A stretch of 10,088 nt of DNA from Cytophagia bacterium (lineage in GTDB: Bacteria; Bacteroidota; Bacteroidia; Cytophagales; Cyclobacteriaceae). The notes under the pieces were generated by a model that was not told the DNA's origin, made no database searches, and saw only the letters and a list, made by a program, of their open reading frames with translations. A program made the position numbers and the translations under genes. The DNA is taken from positions 1-10,088 of the forward strand of contig JABXIP010000284.1 of assembly GCA_013373005.1 (NCBI GenBank), read 5' to 3'. Of the stretch, positions 1 to 6,242 are shown piece after piece. Each line of letters opens with the position of its first letter. Within the stretch, counting starts at the first letter, position 1.

Positions 1-198
1 AATGGTGTACCGTTCGCTTTGGTTTTCACTAAGGCCGATAAACAGTCGGTGAATAAAGGTCAGCAGAACATGGCCAAATTCAGGAAAGTGATGAAGAAAA
101 CTTGGGAAGAGCTACCCATCTTCTTTTTAACCTCCTCAGAGACAGCGCTCGGCAAAGAAGAACTGACCGAATACATTCAGGTACTTCTTGAAAATTGA
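1..198 (+). CDS. engB: Ribosome biogenesis GTP-binding protein EngB (YsxC/YihA), C-terminal part only
   Basis: The gene enters from the left edge; only the last 65 codons are present, ending at TGA 196-198. EngB is a TRAFAC-class GTPase needed for late assembly of the large ribosomal subunit. The visible part begins just before the G4 guanine-specificity motif, read as VFTKADK, and continues through a basic helix (residues such as KFRKVMKKTWEELP) to a G5-like segment, FFLTSSETALG, and a final helix. The spacing TKAD, then about 33 residues, then TSS, followed by a short helical tail, is typical of EngB proteins, which usually run to about 200 residues. The G1-G3 motifs lie outside the window. 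The next gene starts 56 bases downstream on the same strand with its own possible promoter. Another small Era-like GTPase is the alternative but fits less well. Confidence 0.85.
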   Translation, partial: NGVPFALVFTKADKQSVNKGQQNMAKFRKVMKKTWEELPIFFLTSSETALGKEELTEYIQVLLEN

Positions 199-205
199 CA
201 TTTTG

Positions 206-237
206 TTTGAATTTCGAAAAGACTAAAACTTACTTTG
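206..237 (+). promoter_or_regulatory. Possible Bacteroidota-type promoter for the DUF5606 gene
   Basis: A TTTG at 206-209 is followed after 20 bases by TTACTTTG (230-237). This is one mismatch from the Bacteroidota -7 consensus TAnnTTTG, at about the usual distance from a -33 TTTG box. A start of transcription near 241-244 would give a leader of only about 10-14 bases before the ATG at 255. The assignment rests on consensus matching only. Confidence 0.4.
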
Positions 238-254
238 CCGGAAAATAAGATCAT

Positions 255-695
255 ATGAATTTTGGAGAGATAGCAGCAGTAGCTGGAAAAGGCGGATTGT
301 TTAAAGTATTGAAGCCTTCTAAAGCAGGAGTAATTCTAGAATCACTAGATGGAAAAAAGTCTAAACTGGTGGTTGGTGCCGATGCCAGAGTTTCCATTCT
401 TTCCGAAATCTCCATCTATACTCACACACAAGAGGGATCAACGCCCCTTGTTGAGGTAATGAGAAAGATCCATGAGGAATTTGAAGGCGATACCGGACTG
501 GATAAAAACTCTGATGGCGATGAGCTGAAGTCATTCCTCAAGCACATTCTTCCTGATTATGACGAGGACAGAGTATATGTTTCTGACATCAAGAAACTGG
601 TTACCTGGTATAACCTTTTGGCCAAGATTGATCCGGATTCATTCATGAAGGATGATGAGACTGAAGAAGCTTCTGAAGAAAAAGAAGCAGAGTAA
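255..695 (+). CDS. DUF5606 domain-containing protein
   Basis: This encodes a 146-residue soluble protein without signal peptide or membrane segment. The N-terminal 55 or so residues (pattern AVAGKGGLFKVLKPSKAGVI, then a short beta-rich stretch with SILSEISIYT) match what I recall of DUF5606, a small family restricted to Bacteroidota whose function is unknown. A second, mostly helical part follows (about 60-130, with EVMRKIHEEF and DIKKLVTWYNLL). The last 15 or so residues are a highly acidic tail (DDETEEASEEKEAE) that looks disordered. The ATG at 255 is preferred because the conserved N-terminus begins there and a promoter-like sequence lies just upstream. The gene sits 56 bases after engB on the same strand and is followed, 181 bases later, by a terminator. 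No function is assigned; the family placement is from memory of the sequence pattern. Confidence 0.8.
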   Translation: MNFGEIAAVAGKGGLFKVLKPSKAGVILESLDGKKSKLVVGADARVSILSEISIYTHTQEGSTPLVEVMRKIHEEFEGDTGLDKNSDGDELKSFLKHILPDYDEDRVYVSDIKKLVTWYNLLAKIDPDSFMKDDETEEASEEKEAE

Positions 696-720
696 ATTGT
701 AACAACTATTTATTCGGTAA

Positions 721-817
721 GTCATTCCGAAAGAGGTACGATTGAGGAATCTTCTACTTCTAAATAGGCCAGTAAGCCACAATTGAGTATAGGATTTCTC
801 CCTATGATCGAAATGAC
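721..817. repeat. Degenerate dispersed inverted-repeat element (GTCATTYCGA termini)
   Basis: The gap between 695 and 957 contains an imperfect palindrome. GTCATTCCGA at 721-730 is inverted as TCGAAATGAC at 808-817 (9 of 10 pairs). Further in, GAGGAATC (744-751) faces GATTTCTC (793-800) with 7 of 8 pairs. Short palindromic elements with GTCATT-(T/C/G)CGA ends and an inner GAGAAATC-like block are, to my recollection, common dispersed intergenic repeats in Bacteroidota genomes. This looks like a decayed copy. There is no open frame inside it. Confidence 0.55.
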
Positions 818-876
818 TTTCTAAAAGAGACTAGAACAAAAGATTAATATCTAGACCGAAATTAGAGATACTTTAG

Positions 877-903
877 TGCCACCCCAAACGGTGGCATTTT
901 TCG
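877..903 (+). terminator. Rho-independent terminator
   Basis: TGCCACC (877-883) and GGTGGCA (890-896) form a perfect 7-bp stem around a six-base loop and are followed directly by TTTTT (897-901). The T-tract is on the plus strand only. It therefore ends transcription from the DUF5606 gene, through the 721-817 repeat, and insulates the gene that starts at 957. Confidence 0.85.
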
Positions 904-945
904 TTTTCTTAATGTACCCTTAAAAGCCGTAAAAACACTTTTACC

Positions 946-953
946 TAAATTTG
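946..953 (+). promoter_or_regulatory. -7 promoter element of the 957 gene
   Basis: TAAATTTG matches the Bacteroidota -7 consensus TAnnTTTG exactly. It ends only three bases before the ATG at 957, so the predicted transcription start falls on or next to the start codon. I see no convincing -33 TTG at the expected distance upstream. Confidence 0.5.
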
Positions 954-956
954 ACT

Positions 957-1277
957 ATGTCTGATTCAAAAGATATCAAGCAGAGCCTTCAATTATTCGA
1001 AAAGGATTTTCAACTCGAGAAAGACTACTTGCAACTAGCGAAAAAGAAGGAATACACTTATGATGAAGCCTTTTTGAAAATCATGCGAGTGGTGGAAGAC
1101 CTATTAGCCAAAGACTTTCAACAACTCGTGAATATTCTCTATAGAATCGATGTCTCTGAAGAAAAGCTCAAACAAGCCCTCGCCCTTTCTACAGACAATC
1201 CGGCCTCTGTTATTACCAAAATGATTATTGAGCGTGAGTTGCTGAAGGTGGAGTTTAGGAAGAAGTATAGTAGTTAG
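957..1277 (+). CDS. Conserved hypothetical small protein, mostly helical
   Basis: This encodes a 106-residue soluble, charged protein, probably all alpha-helical, with no signal peptide, membrane segment or motif known to me. Its middle (DFQQLVNILYRIDVSEEKLK) and end (VITKMIIERELLKVEFRKKY) resemble short hypothetical proteins I associate with Bacteroidota; I cannot assign a function. An in-frame TTG at 951 would add two residues, but it lies inside the TAAATTTG promoter element, so the ATG at 957 is chosen. The next internal ATG would remove more than 40 residues. The gene stands alone: a terminator lies upstream (877-903), and downstream it converges on fbp across a palindrome-rich gap. A real gene is likely because the frame is clean, starts just after a terminator and a promoter element, and has ordinary codon use. 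Confidence 0.7.
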   Translation: MSDSKDIKQSLQLFEKDFQLEKDYLQLAKKKEYTYDEAFLKIMRVVEDLLAKDFQQLVNILYRIDVSEEKLKQALALSTDNPASVITKMIIERELLKVEFRKKYSS

Positions 1278-1290
1278 TGAATCAGGAAAT

Positions 1291-1361
1291 CAGGGAATTG
1301 GTGGATTAGTTTATACGCTAAGCGTAGTTTGAAACTACGATAAGATATGTTATCAGTTATC
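1291..1361. repeat. Low-complexity repeat tract, related to the one at 3860-3917
   Basis: Just after the stop codon of the 957 gene lies a stretch containing CAGGGAATTGG (1291-1301), ATTAGTT (1305-1311) and GTTATCAGTTATC (1349-1361). The same three words occur in the same order after the aspartate kinase gene. Between the second and third words are two overlapping palindromes listed separately. No coding potential is seen. Confidence 0.5.
1314..1339. repeat. Two overlapping short palindromes
   Basis: TACGCT (1314-1319) and AGCGTA (1321-1326) form a 6-bp inverted repeat around one base. CGTAGTTT (1323-1330) and AAACTACG (1332-1339) form an 8-bp inverted repeat around one base. The two share bases 1323-1326, so only one hairpin can form at a time. 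Neither is followed by a T-tract, so neither is a standard terminator. Confidence 0.5.
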
Positions 1362-1396
1362 GGCATTTGGCGAAGAAGTAATTGCGGAATACAACC

Positions 1397-1470
1397 TTTG
1401 ACAAACTTGAGTTAGAAACAGCACCAAAGCTCAGATTTAAGCTGTTGTTGATCACAGAAAGTTTGTCAAA
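1397..1470. repeat. Long imperfect inverted repeat (about 74 bases)
   Basis: TTTGACAAACTT (1397-1408) is exactly complementary, inverted, to AAGTTTGTCAAA (1459-1470), a 12-bp outer stem. Inside it AACAGC (1417-1422) pairs with GCTGTT (1441-1446), giving a second stem separated by an internal loop. This could be a structured RNA, a remnant of a small inverted-repeat element, or a binding site. No reading frame is inside. Confidence 0.5.
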
Positions 1471-1480
1471 AGTAAAAGGC

Positions 1481-1517
1481 TTAAGGATGCCATCCCTTTA
1501 AGGGATGGCATCCTTAA
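1481..1517 (-). terminator. Strong hairpin at the 3' end of fbp, probable terminator
   Basis: This is a nearly perfect 37-base palindrome. The 18-base arm at 1481-1498 (TTAAGGATGCCATCCCTT) is exactly complementary to 1500-1517, with a single base between. It begins 9 bases past the fbp stop codon. On the minus strand it is followed by a T-rich but interrupted stretch (GCCTTTTACTTTT), which favours termination of fbp. The plus-strand side has no T-tract. Confidence 0.65.
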
Positions 1518-1526
1518 CATATAAGA

Positions 1527-2519
1527 CTATTTAGAAGCCTCTTCTACCATATGCTTACTGCCTACATAGAAAGGCACTCGCTGGTGAAGACTATCTGGTT
1601 GAATATCCAGAATTCGCTGCTTGCCATCTGTCGCCTTTCCACCAGCCTGCTCGGCAATCATTGCCAAGGCATTGCACTCATACATTAGCCTGAGTTTTCC
1701 GTTTTGATCCTTGGCTGTAGCTGGGTAAATGTAAATACCACCCTTCAACAAGTTTCTGTGAAAGTCAGCCACTAGTGAACCAATGTATCGGGCCGAATAG
1801 CCTTTGTCTTTACAGCTTTCAATATAGCCCTTTACACGCTCATCAAAAGACCTGTAAGAACCTTCATTGATTGAGTAAACTTTTCCATCCTTCGGCATTT
1901 TCATATCCTGATGCGAAAGAATGTACTCCCCCAAACTCGGCTCGTAGGTGAAACCGTTCACTCCCTTGCCTGTAGTATATACAAACATAGTAGACGAGCC
2001 ATAAAGAATATATCCCGCAGCTACCTGATGTTTACCTGCCTGCAATACATCTTCCTCCTGAACAGGGCTTCCTGCCGGAGAAATTCTTCTGTAAATGCTG
2101 AAGATGGTTCCTATCGAAACGTTCACATCGATATTGGATGAACCATCCAATGGATCAATTGCAATGATGTATTTGGAACGAGGGTTATTCAGGTCGATAA
2201 TATCTTCATCCTCTTCAGAAATGATAGCGGCCACTTCCCCACCCTTCTTCAAGGCACGGGTGAAGCGAATATTTGCTGCCACATCCAGATTTTGTTGTTC
2301 CTCTCCCTGCACATTCTCAGAGCCATAGGCACCGGTAATTCCGGCTAAACCTGCTCTGTTGATCTCTCTATTCACTACCTTGCCAGCGTAGGCAAGGTCA
2401 CGAATGAGCTGTGACAATTCTCCGGTGGCATATTTAAATGCCTCTTGGTTCGTGTTAATGAACCTGTCGAGATTAGAGCCTACCGGAAGGGCAATTCTCG
2501 ATTTTTCCGCTTTTCCCAT
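1527..2519 (-). CDS. fbp: Fructose-1,6-bisphosphatase, class I
   Basis: This encodes a cytoplasmic enzyme that hydrolyses fructose 1,6-bisphosphate to fructose 6-phosphate, the committed step of gluconeogenesis. It has 330 residues, the usual length for class I enzymes. The metal- and phosphate-binding signature DPLDGSSNID is at residues 122-131, and the acidic SEEDE at 101-105 supplies further metal ligands. RYIGSLVADFHRNLLKGG (244-261) and LRLMYECNALA (277-287) are conserved family blocks, and E281 in the latter is the expected metal ligand. LHQRVPFYVGS (311-321) is the typical C-terminal block. The ATG at 2519 begins a normal N-terminal arm. All key residues are present, so the enzyme should be active. 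The gene is divergent from aspartate kinase and ends just before a strong hairpin. No clear -7 promoter element was found; AACGTTTG about 30 bases upstream is one mismatch from consensus. Confidence 0.97.
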   Translation of the reverse strand: MGKAEKSRIALPVGSNLDRFINTNQEAFKYATGELSQLIRDLAYAGKVVNREINRAGLAGITGAYGSENVQGEEQQNLDVAANIRFTRALKKGGEVAAIISEEDEDIIDLNNPRSKYIIAIDPLDGSSNIDVNVSIGTIFSIYRRISPAGSPVQEEDVLQAGKHQVAAGYILYGSSTMFVYTTGKGVNGFTYEPSLGEYILSHQDMKMPKDGKVYSINEGSYRSFDERVKGYIESCKDKGYSARYIGSLVADFHRNLLKGGIYIYPATAKDQNGKLRLMYECNALAMIAEQAGGKATDGKQRILDIQPDSLHQRVPFYVGSKHMVEEASK

Positions 2520-2591
2520 TGATGAGTTATAATTTGATTCTAATCAAACGTTAATAACTTGCGCGAAATTAGTAAAAAAGAAATAGGTCAC

Positions 2592-3854
2592 TTGAAAGTC
2601 TTTAAGTTTGGAGGAGCATCTGTACGTGATGCTAAATCTGTGCAGAATATGACCAAAATCATTGCTGCACATCAGAATGAAAAATTATTAGTGGTTGTTT
2701 CTGCCATGGGTAAAATGACAAATGCTTTCGAAGCACTTTTAGAAAAGGCCATTGAAGAAGAACCTGCCGAAGAGTCCATTCTCGAAATTCAAGAATTTCA
2801 TAGCAACATCATTCAGGAATTAGACCTTACAAGTCATCAGGCTTTGCGAGAAGACATGGAGGAAATCTATGAGCAGCTTGTTCATGGACTCAATGGTTAC
2901 AGCTCGGCCTTTGGTTATGACTTTGTGTATGACCAAACCGTTTCTTTGGCCGAAGTTATTTCAACCAAAATCATTTCTGCTTACTTGAACAAACAGGGAA
3001 TTAATACCCTGTGGGTTGATGCCAGAAAGGTGGTGAAAACCAATAATACCCATCGCCAAGCCATGGTAGATTGGGGTGCGACTCAGGCCATGATTAAATC
3101 TCAGGTTCTGCCTCAGATGGAAGAGCAAGTGGTTTTGACTCAGGGGTTTATTGGTAGTAATGCCAAATACAATACCACCACATTAGGTCGTGAAGGCAGT
3201 GACTTTAGTGCAGCAATTTTCGCCACCTCATTAAATGCCGAATCAGTTACCATTTGGAAAGATGTTCCCGGGGTATTGAACGCTGATCCTAAGAAGTTCG
3301 AAAACACCAAGCTGTATGAGAGGCTGCCTTATAAGGAAGCAGCTGAGATGACTTACTACGGTGCCACGGTTATACACCCCAAGACCATTAAGCCATTGGC
3401 TCAAAAGGGGATTCCACTTTATGTGAGGTCTTTTCAGAATATGGAGGAGCGCGGGACTGTCATCGAGGAATGCATTGTTCCTAACCTGAACCCCGCCATT
3501 ATTCACAAAGACAATCAAACAGTTATCTCCTTCAAAATCAGTGACTTTTCATTTATTAATGAGGGACACATCCATACCATTTTCGATCATATTAAAAGGT
3601 TGGATCTAACGATTAACCTGATGCAGAATTCGGCCATCTCCTTCACGATTTGCATGGATGATAATCCTAAAAAGCGCGAACAGCTGAGAACTGCTTTGAT
3701 GGAGGAATTCAGAATCTATTATAACGAAGGTTTGGAAATGATTACGGTCAAAAATTACAATCAGGACACCATCAATGAGCTTATGGAGGGCAAAGAAGTG
3801 ATCATAGAACAGCGATCAAGAAACAACTTCCAGATGGTTTATAAGGTGAATTAG
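2592..3854 (+). CDS. lysC: Aspartate kinase (aspartokinase)
   Basis: This enzyme phosphorylates L-aspartate with ATP to give 4-phospho-L-aspartate, the first step towards lysine, threonine, methionine and diaminopimelate. From the TTG at 2592 the protein is 420 residues and opens MKVFKFGGASV, the canonical N-terminus with the phosphate-binding KFGGAS at 5-10. SLAEVISTKI (118-127), GFIGSN (185-190), TTTLGREGSD (195-204) and WKDVPGVLNADP (222-233) form the amino-acid kinase core. Residues about 300-420 form an ACT-type regulatory region, with VISFKISDFSF and a helix before SISFTIC-like strands, so feedback inhibition by an end product is likely. No homoserine dehydrogenase domain follows. The open frame extends upstream to a TTG at 2559, but those 11 residues are not part of the family. 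The effector and hence the exact paralogue name are not certain. Confidence 0.92.
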   Translation: MKVFKFGGASVRDAKSVQNMTKIIAAHQNEKLLVVVSAMGKMTNAFEALLEKAIEEEPAEESILEIQEFHSNIIQELDLTSHQALREDMEEIYEQLVHGLNGYSSAFGYDFVYDQTVSLAEVISTKIISAYLNKQGINTLWVDARKVVKTNNTHRQAMVDWGATQAMIKSQVLPQMEEQVVLTQGFIGSNAKYNTTTLGREGSDFSAAIFATSLNAESVTIWKDVPGVLNADPKKFENTKLYERLPYKEAAEMTYYGATVIHPKTIKPLAQKGIPLYVRSFQNMEERGTVIEECIVPNLNPAIIHKDNQTVISFKISDFSFINEGHIHTIFDHIKRLDLTINLMQNSAISFTICMDDNPKKREQLRTALMEEFRIYYNEGLEMITVKNYNQDTINELMEGKEVIIEQRSRNNFQMVYKVN

Positions 3855-3859
3855 TCTAC

Positions 3860-3917
3860 CAGGGAATTGGGTAATTGGTAAATTAGTTAATCAGTTATCA
3901 GTTATCAGTTATCAGTT
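3860..3917. repeat. Tandem heptamer (ATCAGTT)x4 with a related 5' flank
   Basis: Four exact tandem copies of ATCAGTT occupy 3890-3917, preceded by a degenerate copy ATTAGTT (3882-3888) and the word CAGGGAATTGG (3860-3870). The tract starts just after the aspartate kinase stop codon, in the 169-base convergent gap before the fructosamine-kinase gene. The rest of that gap holds a run of nine T (3962-3970) on the plus strand, preceded by only a weak possible stem, and no gene. Confidence 0.8.
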
Positions 3918-4023
3918 AAGTAGAAATCAGGAATACAATTCAGAGTCCTTGGCTTCTCGCATTTTTTTTTGGTGACAATTAACCGCCAGGTTGGAATTTG
4001 GGATTTTAAAATTGGAGCTTGCC

Positions 4024-4902
4024 CTATATGTAGCGCTTAACAGTTCTCCAAACAGAGCCTAAATAACCGGCATTGGCACCAAACAGGTTGACATGCACCA
4101 TCAACGGATACAGGTTATAGATCTCCACCAGGGCATCAAAATCATCTAAAAGAGGATAGTTCGCATCATAAGCCTCATAGAACCTCTGATCGAATCCTCC
4201 GAACAGTTGAGTCATGGCAATATCCATCTCTCTTGCACCAAAGTATACCGCAGGATCGTAAATGGCTGGCCCTCGTGTTGAGCTCATAGCATTGCCACTC
4301 CAAAGGTCGCCATGCAGAAGAGATGCCTCTGAATTCGGCATAATCTGAGGGAGCTTGGTCAGGAACCGTTTAAAATCTCTAACGAAATCTTTCGGAACAG
4401 TCTGATTATAGATTGCCAAACCCAACTGTGCATTCAGCCTGCATTCGGAAAAGAAGGTAATCCAATCGGACTTGAAGTCATTCTTCTGATGAAGCCTGCC
4501 AATGTAATTGTTATAACTCAGTCCGTGCTGATTTTCCTTGATCTGATGCAGCTGAGCCAACCCCTCTCCTAGTTTTGCCCAGTGTTTTTCTCCCTCTCGG
4601 TTTCTCTCTAAAAACTCTAAAACAAGAAAAGACTTATCGTCCACTCTGCCTGTCCCGAAAACCTCCGGTATTCTAAGCAAAGCAGCCTGCTTCAATAAGC
4701 TGAGTCCCTTCGCCTCAGTTTCAAACATCTCTTCATATTGGCCTTCATTCCACTTAATAAAAAAATCACCATGGTTGGTCTGTGCACAAACGGCCATATT
4801 GATATCACCACCGCTCTGCATCTGAATTGCCTCCACTCTCAGCTCATCGCCAAGTACCTGAAAAAGCATTCTGGAGAGCATATCGGAGTAATTTTCCAGC
4901 AT
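4024..4902 (-). CDS. Fructosamine kinase family protein (probable ketosamine/ribulosamine 3-kinase)
   Basis: This encodes a 292-residue cytoplasmic kinase of the fructosamine-3-kinase / YniA family, matching the family length. In eukaryotes these enzymes phosphorylate the 3-hydroxyl of the ketosamine on glycated proteins, making the adduct unstable so that the free amine is released. Visible motifs are FFIKW (ATP-binding lysine K50), ETEAKGL (about 61-67, acidic partner), HGDLWSGN (197-204, catalytic D199) and DPAVYFG (216-222, Mg-binding D216), followed by REMDIAMTQLFGGF as in the family. The start ATG shares its A with the stop codon of the upstream phosphatase (TAATG), so the two are translationally coupled. 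Many bacterial members are thought to act on ribulosamines or erythrulosamines rather than fructosamines. Substrate preference cannot be read from the sequence. Confidence 0.9.
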   Translation of the reverse strand: MLENYSDMLSRMLFQVLGDELRVEAIQMQSGGDINMAVCAQTNHGDFFIKWNEGQYEEMFETEAKGLSLLKQAALLRIPEVFGTGRVDDKSFLVLEFLERNREGEKHWAKLGEGLAQLHQIKENQHGLSYNNYIGRLHQKNDFKSDWITFFSECRLNAQLGLAIYNQTVPKDFVRDFKRFLTKLPQIMPNSEASLLHGDLWSGNAMSSTRGPAIYDPAVYFGAREMDIAMTQLFGGFDQRFYEAYDANYPLLDDFDALVEIYNLYPLMVHVNLFGANAGYLGSVWRTVKRYI

Positions 4903-5384
4903 TAGTTGAGCTTATGCTTTTCCAATAATTCGTCCAAAAGACTTTCGGTAGACCGCTCTAGAATATCAAAAACCAGTTGAAAACCATTTTCACCGCCATA
5001 ATATGGGTCTGGAACATCGCTCCCAACTTCTGCACTATCGAAATCCCTCATTTTCATTACCTCAGCCGTGGCATCTTCTGGCATTAATCGCTCCACATCT
5101 TTCATATTGAGTTCATCCATAGGCAGGATATAATCGAAATCATAGAAATCGCTTTTCTTAAGCTGCCTTCCTCTGTGCATATAATCAACCCCATTCTTCT
5201 TGGCATTGGCCATAGACCTGCTATCCGGTGTCTCTCCAATATGAAAATCGGAAGTACCGCAGGAATCTATTTTAAACTGACCGGACAAACCTCTCTCACG
5301 CACTTTGAATCTAAAAATACCTTCTGCCAAAGGCGACCTGCAAATGTTACCCAGACAGACAAATAATACTTTCACTTGAGTCAT
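4902..5384 (-). CDS. Low-molecular-weight protein tyrosine phosphatase family protein
   Basis: This encodes a 160-residue cytoplasmic phosphatase of the LMW-PTP family, of normal length. The P-loop CX5R(S) is at 10-17 (CLGNICRS), with nucleophile C10 and phosphate-binding R16. The general-acid aspartate is in VPDPYYGG, D126, and the tyrosine pair (Y128, Y129) resembles the DPYY motif of eukaryotic and many bacterial members. SCGTSDFHIG (41-50) is a conserved family strand-loop. AAAGGA just upstream of the ATG on the minus strand is a plausible ribosome binding site. It is the first gene of a two-gene operon with the fructosamine-kinase homologue, overlapping by one base. Members of this family act on phosphotyrosine, phosphoarginine or sugar-phosphate adducts on proteins; the partner gene favours the last (inference). 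Confidence 0.93.
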   Translation of the reverse strand: MTQVKVLFVCLGNICRSPLAEGIFRFKVRERGLSGQFKIDSCGTSDFHIGETPDSRSMANAKKNGVDYMHRGRQLKKSDFYDFDYILPMDELNMKDVERLMPEDATAEVMKMRDFDSAEVGSDVPDPYYGGENGFQLVFDILERSTESLLDELLEKHKLN

Positions 5385-5426
5385 TTTCCTTTACTCTTAT
5401 AACTTGCAAACTATATTTATAAACCT

Positions 5427-6200
5427 ATGGAATTTATAAAAGTAAGCCAAGAACACGCTCCTCATGTAGCCCTAATTCAACTCAATCGTCCTAAAGAATT
5501 GAATGCGCTAAACCTACAGCTAATGACAGAGCTAAGCCAGGCACTTGAAAGTATGGATAAGGACGATAATGTGCGTGTGATTATTCTAACGGGGAATGAA
5601 AAGGCCTTCGCGGCTGGTGCAGACATTAGTCAACTTGCCAATAAAACCAGCATAGAGATGTACAAAATGGATCTGTTCAACATTTGGAAGCAGATCTCGG
5701 GTACTAAGAAGCCCATTATTGCTGCAGTCTCTGGTTTTGCCCTGGGAGGTGGATGTGAATTGGCCATGAGTTGCGACATGATTGTTGCTTCGGAAACTGC
5801 TCAATTCGCACAGCCGGAAATTAAAATTGGGGTAATGCCCGGTGCAGGAGGAACACAAAGGCTAACCAAAGCCGTAGGAAAGGCTAAAGCCATGGAGTTG
5901 GTGTTAACCGGAAAGTTCATCAACGCAGAAGAGGCCCTGAAATACCAGCTTATCAACACCATAGTTCCTGTTGAAGTTTACTTGAAAGAGGCAACCAAGT
6001 TGGCGAACGAAGTTGCAGCAATGCCTCCATTAGCGGTTCAAATGGCTAAAGAATCGATCAATAAGTCTTTTGAGGTATCATTGGAAGAAGGTCTATATCT
6101 GGAGCGAAAGAACTATAATTCGCTTTACTCATCGGAAGACCAAAAAGAAGGGATGAATGCCTTTCTAGAGAAGCGAAAGCCAAATTTTAAAGGACAATAA
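5427..6200 (+). CDS. Enoyl-CoA hydratase (crotonase family)
   Basis: This encodes a 257-residue enzyme that adds water to trans-2-enoyl-CoA to give 3-hydroxyacyl-CoA, as in fatty-acid oxidation. The oxyanion-hole segments are AFAAGAD (60-66) and GFALGGG (103-109). Both catalytic glutamates of true hydratases are present, E111 in GGGCE and E131 in QPEIKIGVMPGAGGTQR. This argues for hydratase rather than isomerase or thioesterase activity. The C-terminal helix ends with FLEKRKPNFKGQ, typical of short-chain hydratases. The start ATG at 5427 is 42 bases from the divergent phosphatase start. A weak -7 candidate TATATTTA (5412-5419) lies just upstream. The gene is a single-gene unit closed by a terminator at 6202-6227; partner beta-oxidation genes are not in the window, so the exact pathway (straight-chain, branched-chain or ketone-body-like) is open. 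Confidence 0.93.
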   Translation: MEFIKVSQEHAPHVALIQLNRPKELNALNLQLMTELSQALESMDKDDNVRVIILTGNEKAFAAGADISQLANKTSIEMYKMDLFNIWKQISGTKKPIIAAVSGFALGGGCELAMSCDMIVASETAQFAQPEIKIGVMPGAGGTQRLTKAVGKAKAMELVLTGKFINAEEALKYQLINTIVPVEVYLKEATKLANEVAAMPPLAVQMAKESINKSFEVSLEEGLYLERKNYNSLYSSEDQKEGMNAFLEKRKPNFKGQ

Positions 6201-6201
6201 A

Positions 6202-6227
6202 AAAGGGGCTAAAGCCCCTTTCAATTT
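6202..6227. terminator. Bidirectional rho-independent terminator
   Basis: AAAGGGGC (6202-6209) pairs perfectly with GCCCCTTT (6214-6221) around a TAAA loop. On the plus strand it is followed by a short TTTCAATTTT stretch and starts one base after the enoyl-CoA hydratase stop. On the minus strand it is followed by a run of T, and it lies 21 bases past the stop of the barrel gene. It therefore serves both convergent genes. Confidence 0.88.
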
Positions 6228-6242
6228 TATATTCCGTTATTC

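Noticed and set aside
3243..3518. Open frame of 91 codons on the minus strand within the aspartate kinase gene
   Set aside because: It is a shadow of a strongly conserved coding region on the other strand, with no start context or family resemblance.
3890..3917. Tandem ATCAGTT units considered as a CRISPR array or an origin iteron set
   Set aside because: The units are seven bases with no spacers, and no cas, replication-initiator or DnaA-box context is present. A simple tandem repeat explains it.
3950..3975. Run of nine T on the plus strand considered as a terminator for aspartate kinase
   Set aside because: Only a very weak GAG/CTC stem precedes it, too short to call a rho-independent terminator.
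5586..5858. Open frame of 90 codons on the minus strand within the enoyl-CoA hydratase gene
   Set aside because: It lies opposite the catalytic core of the hydratase; the composition is that of an antisense shadow.
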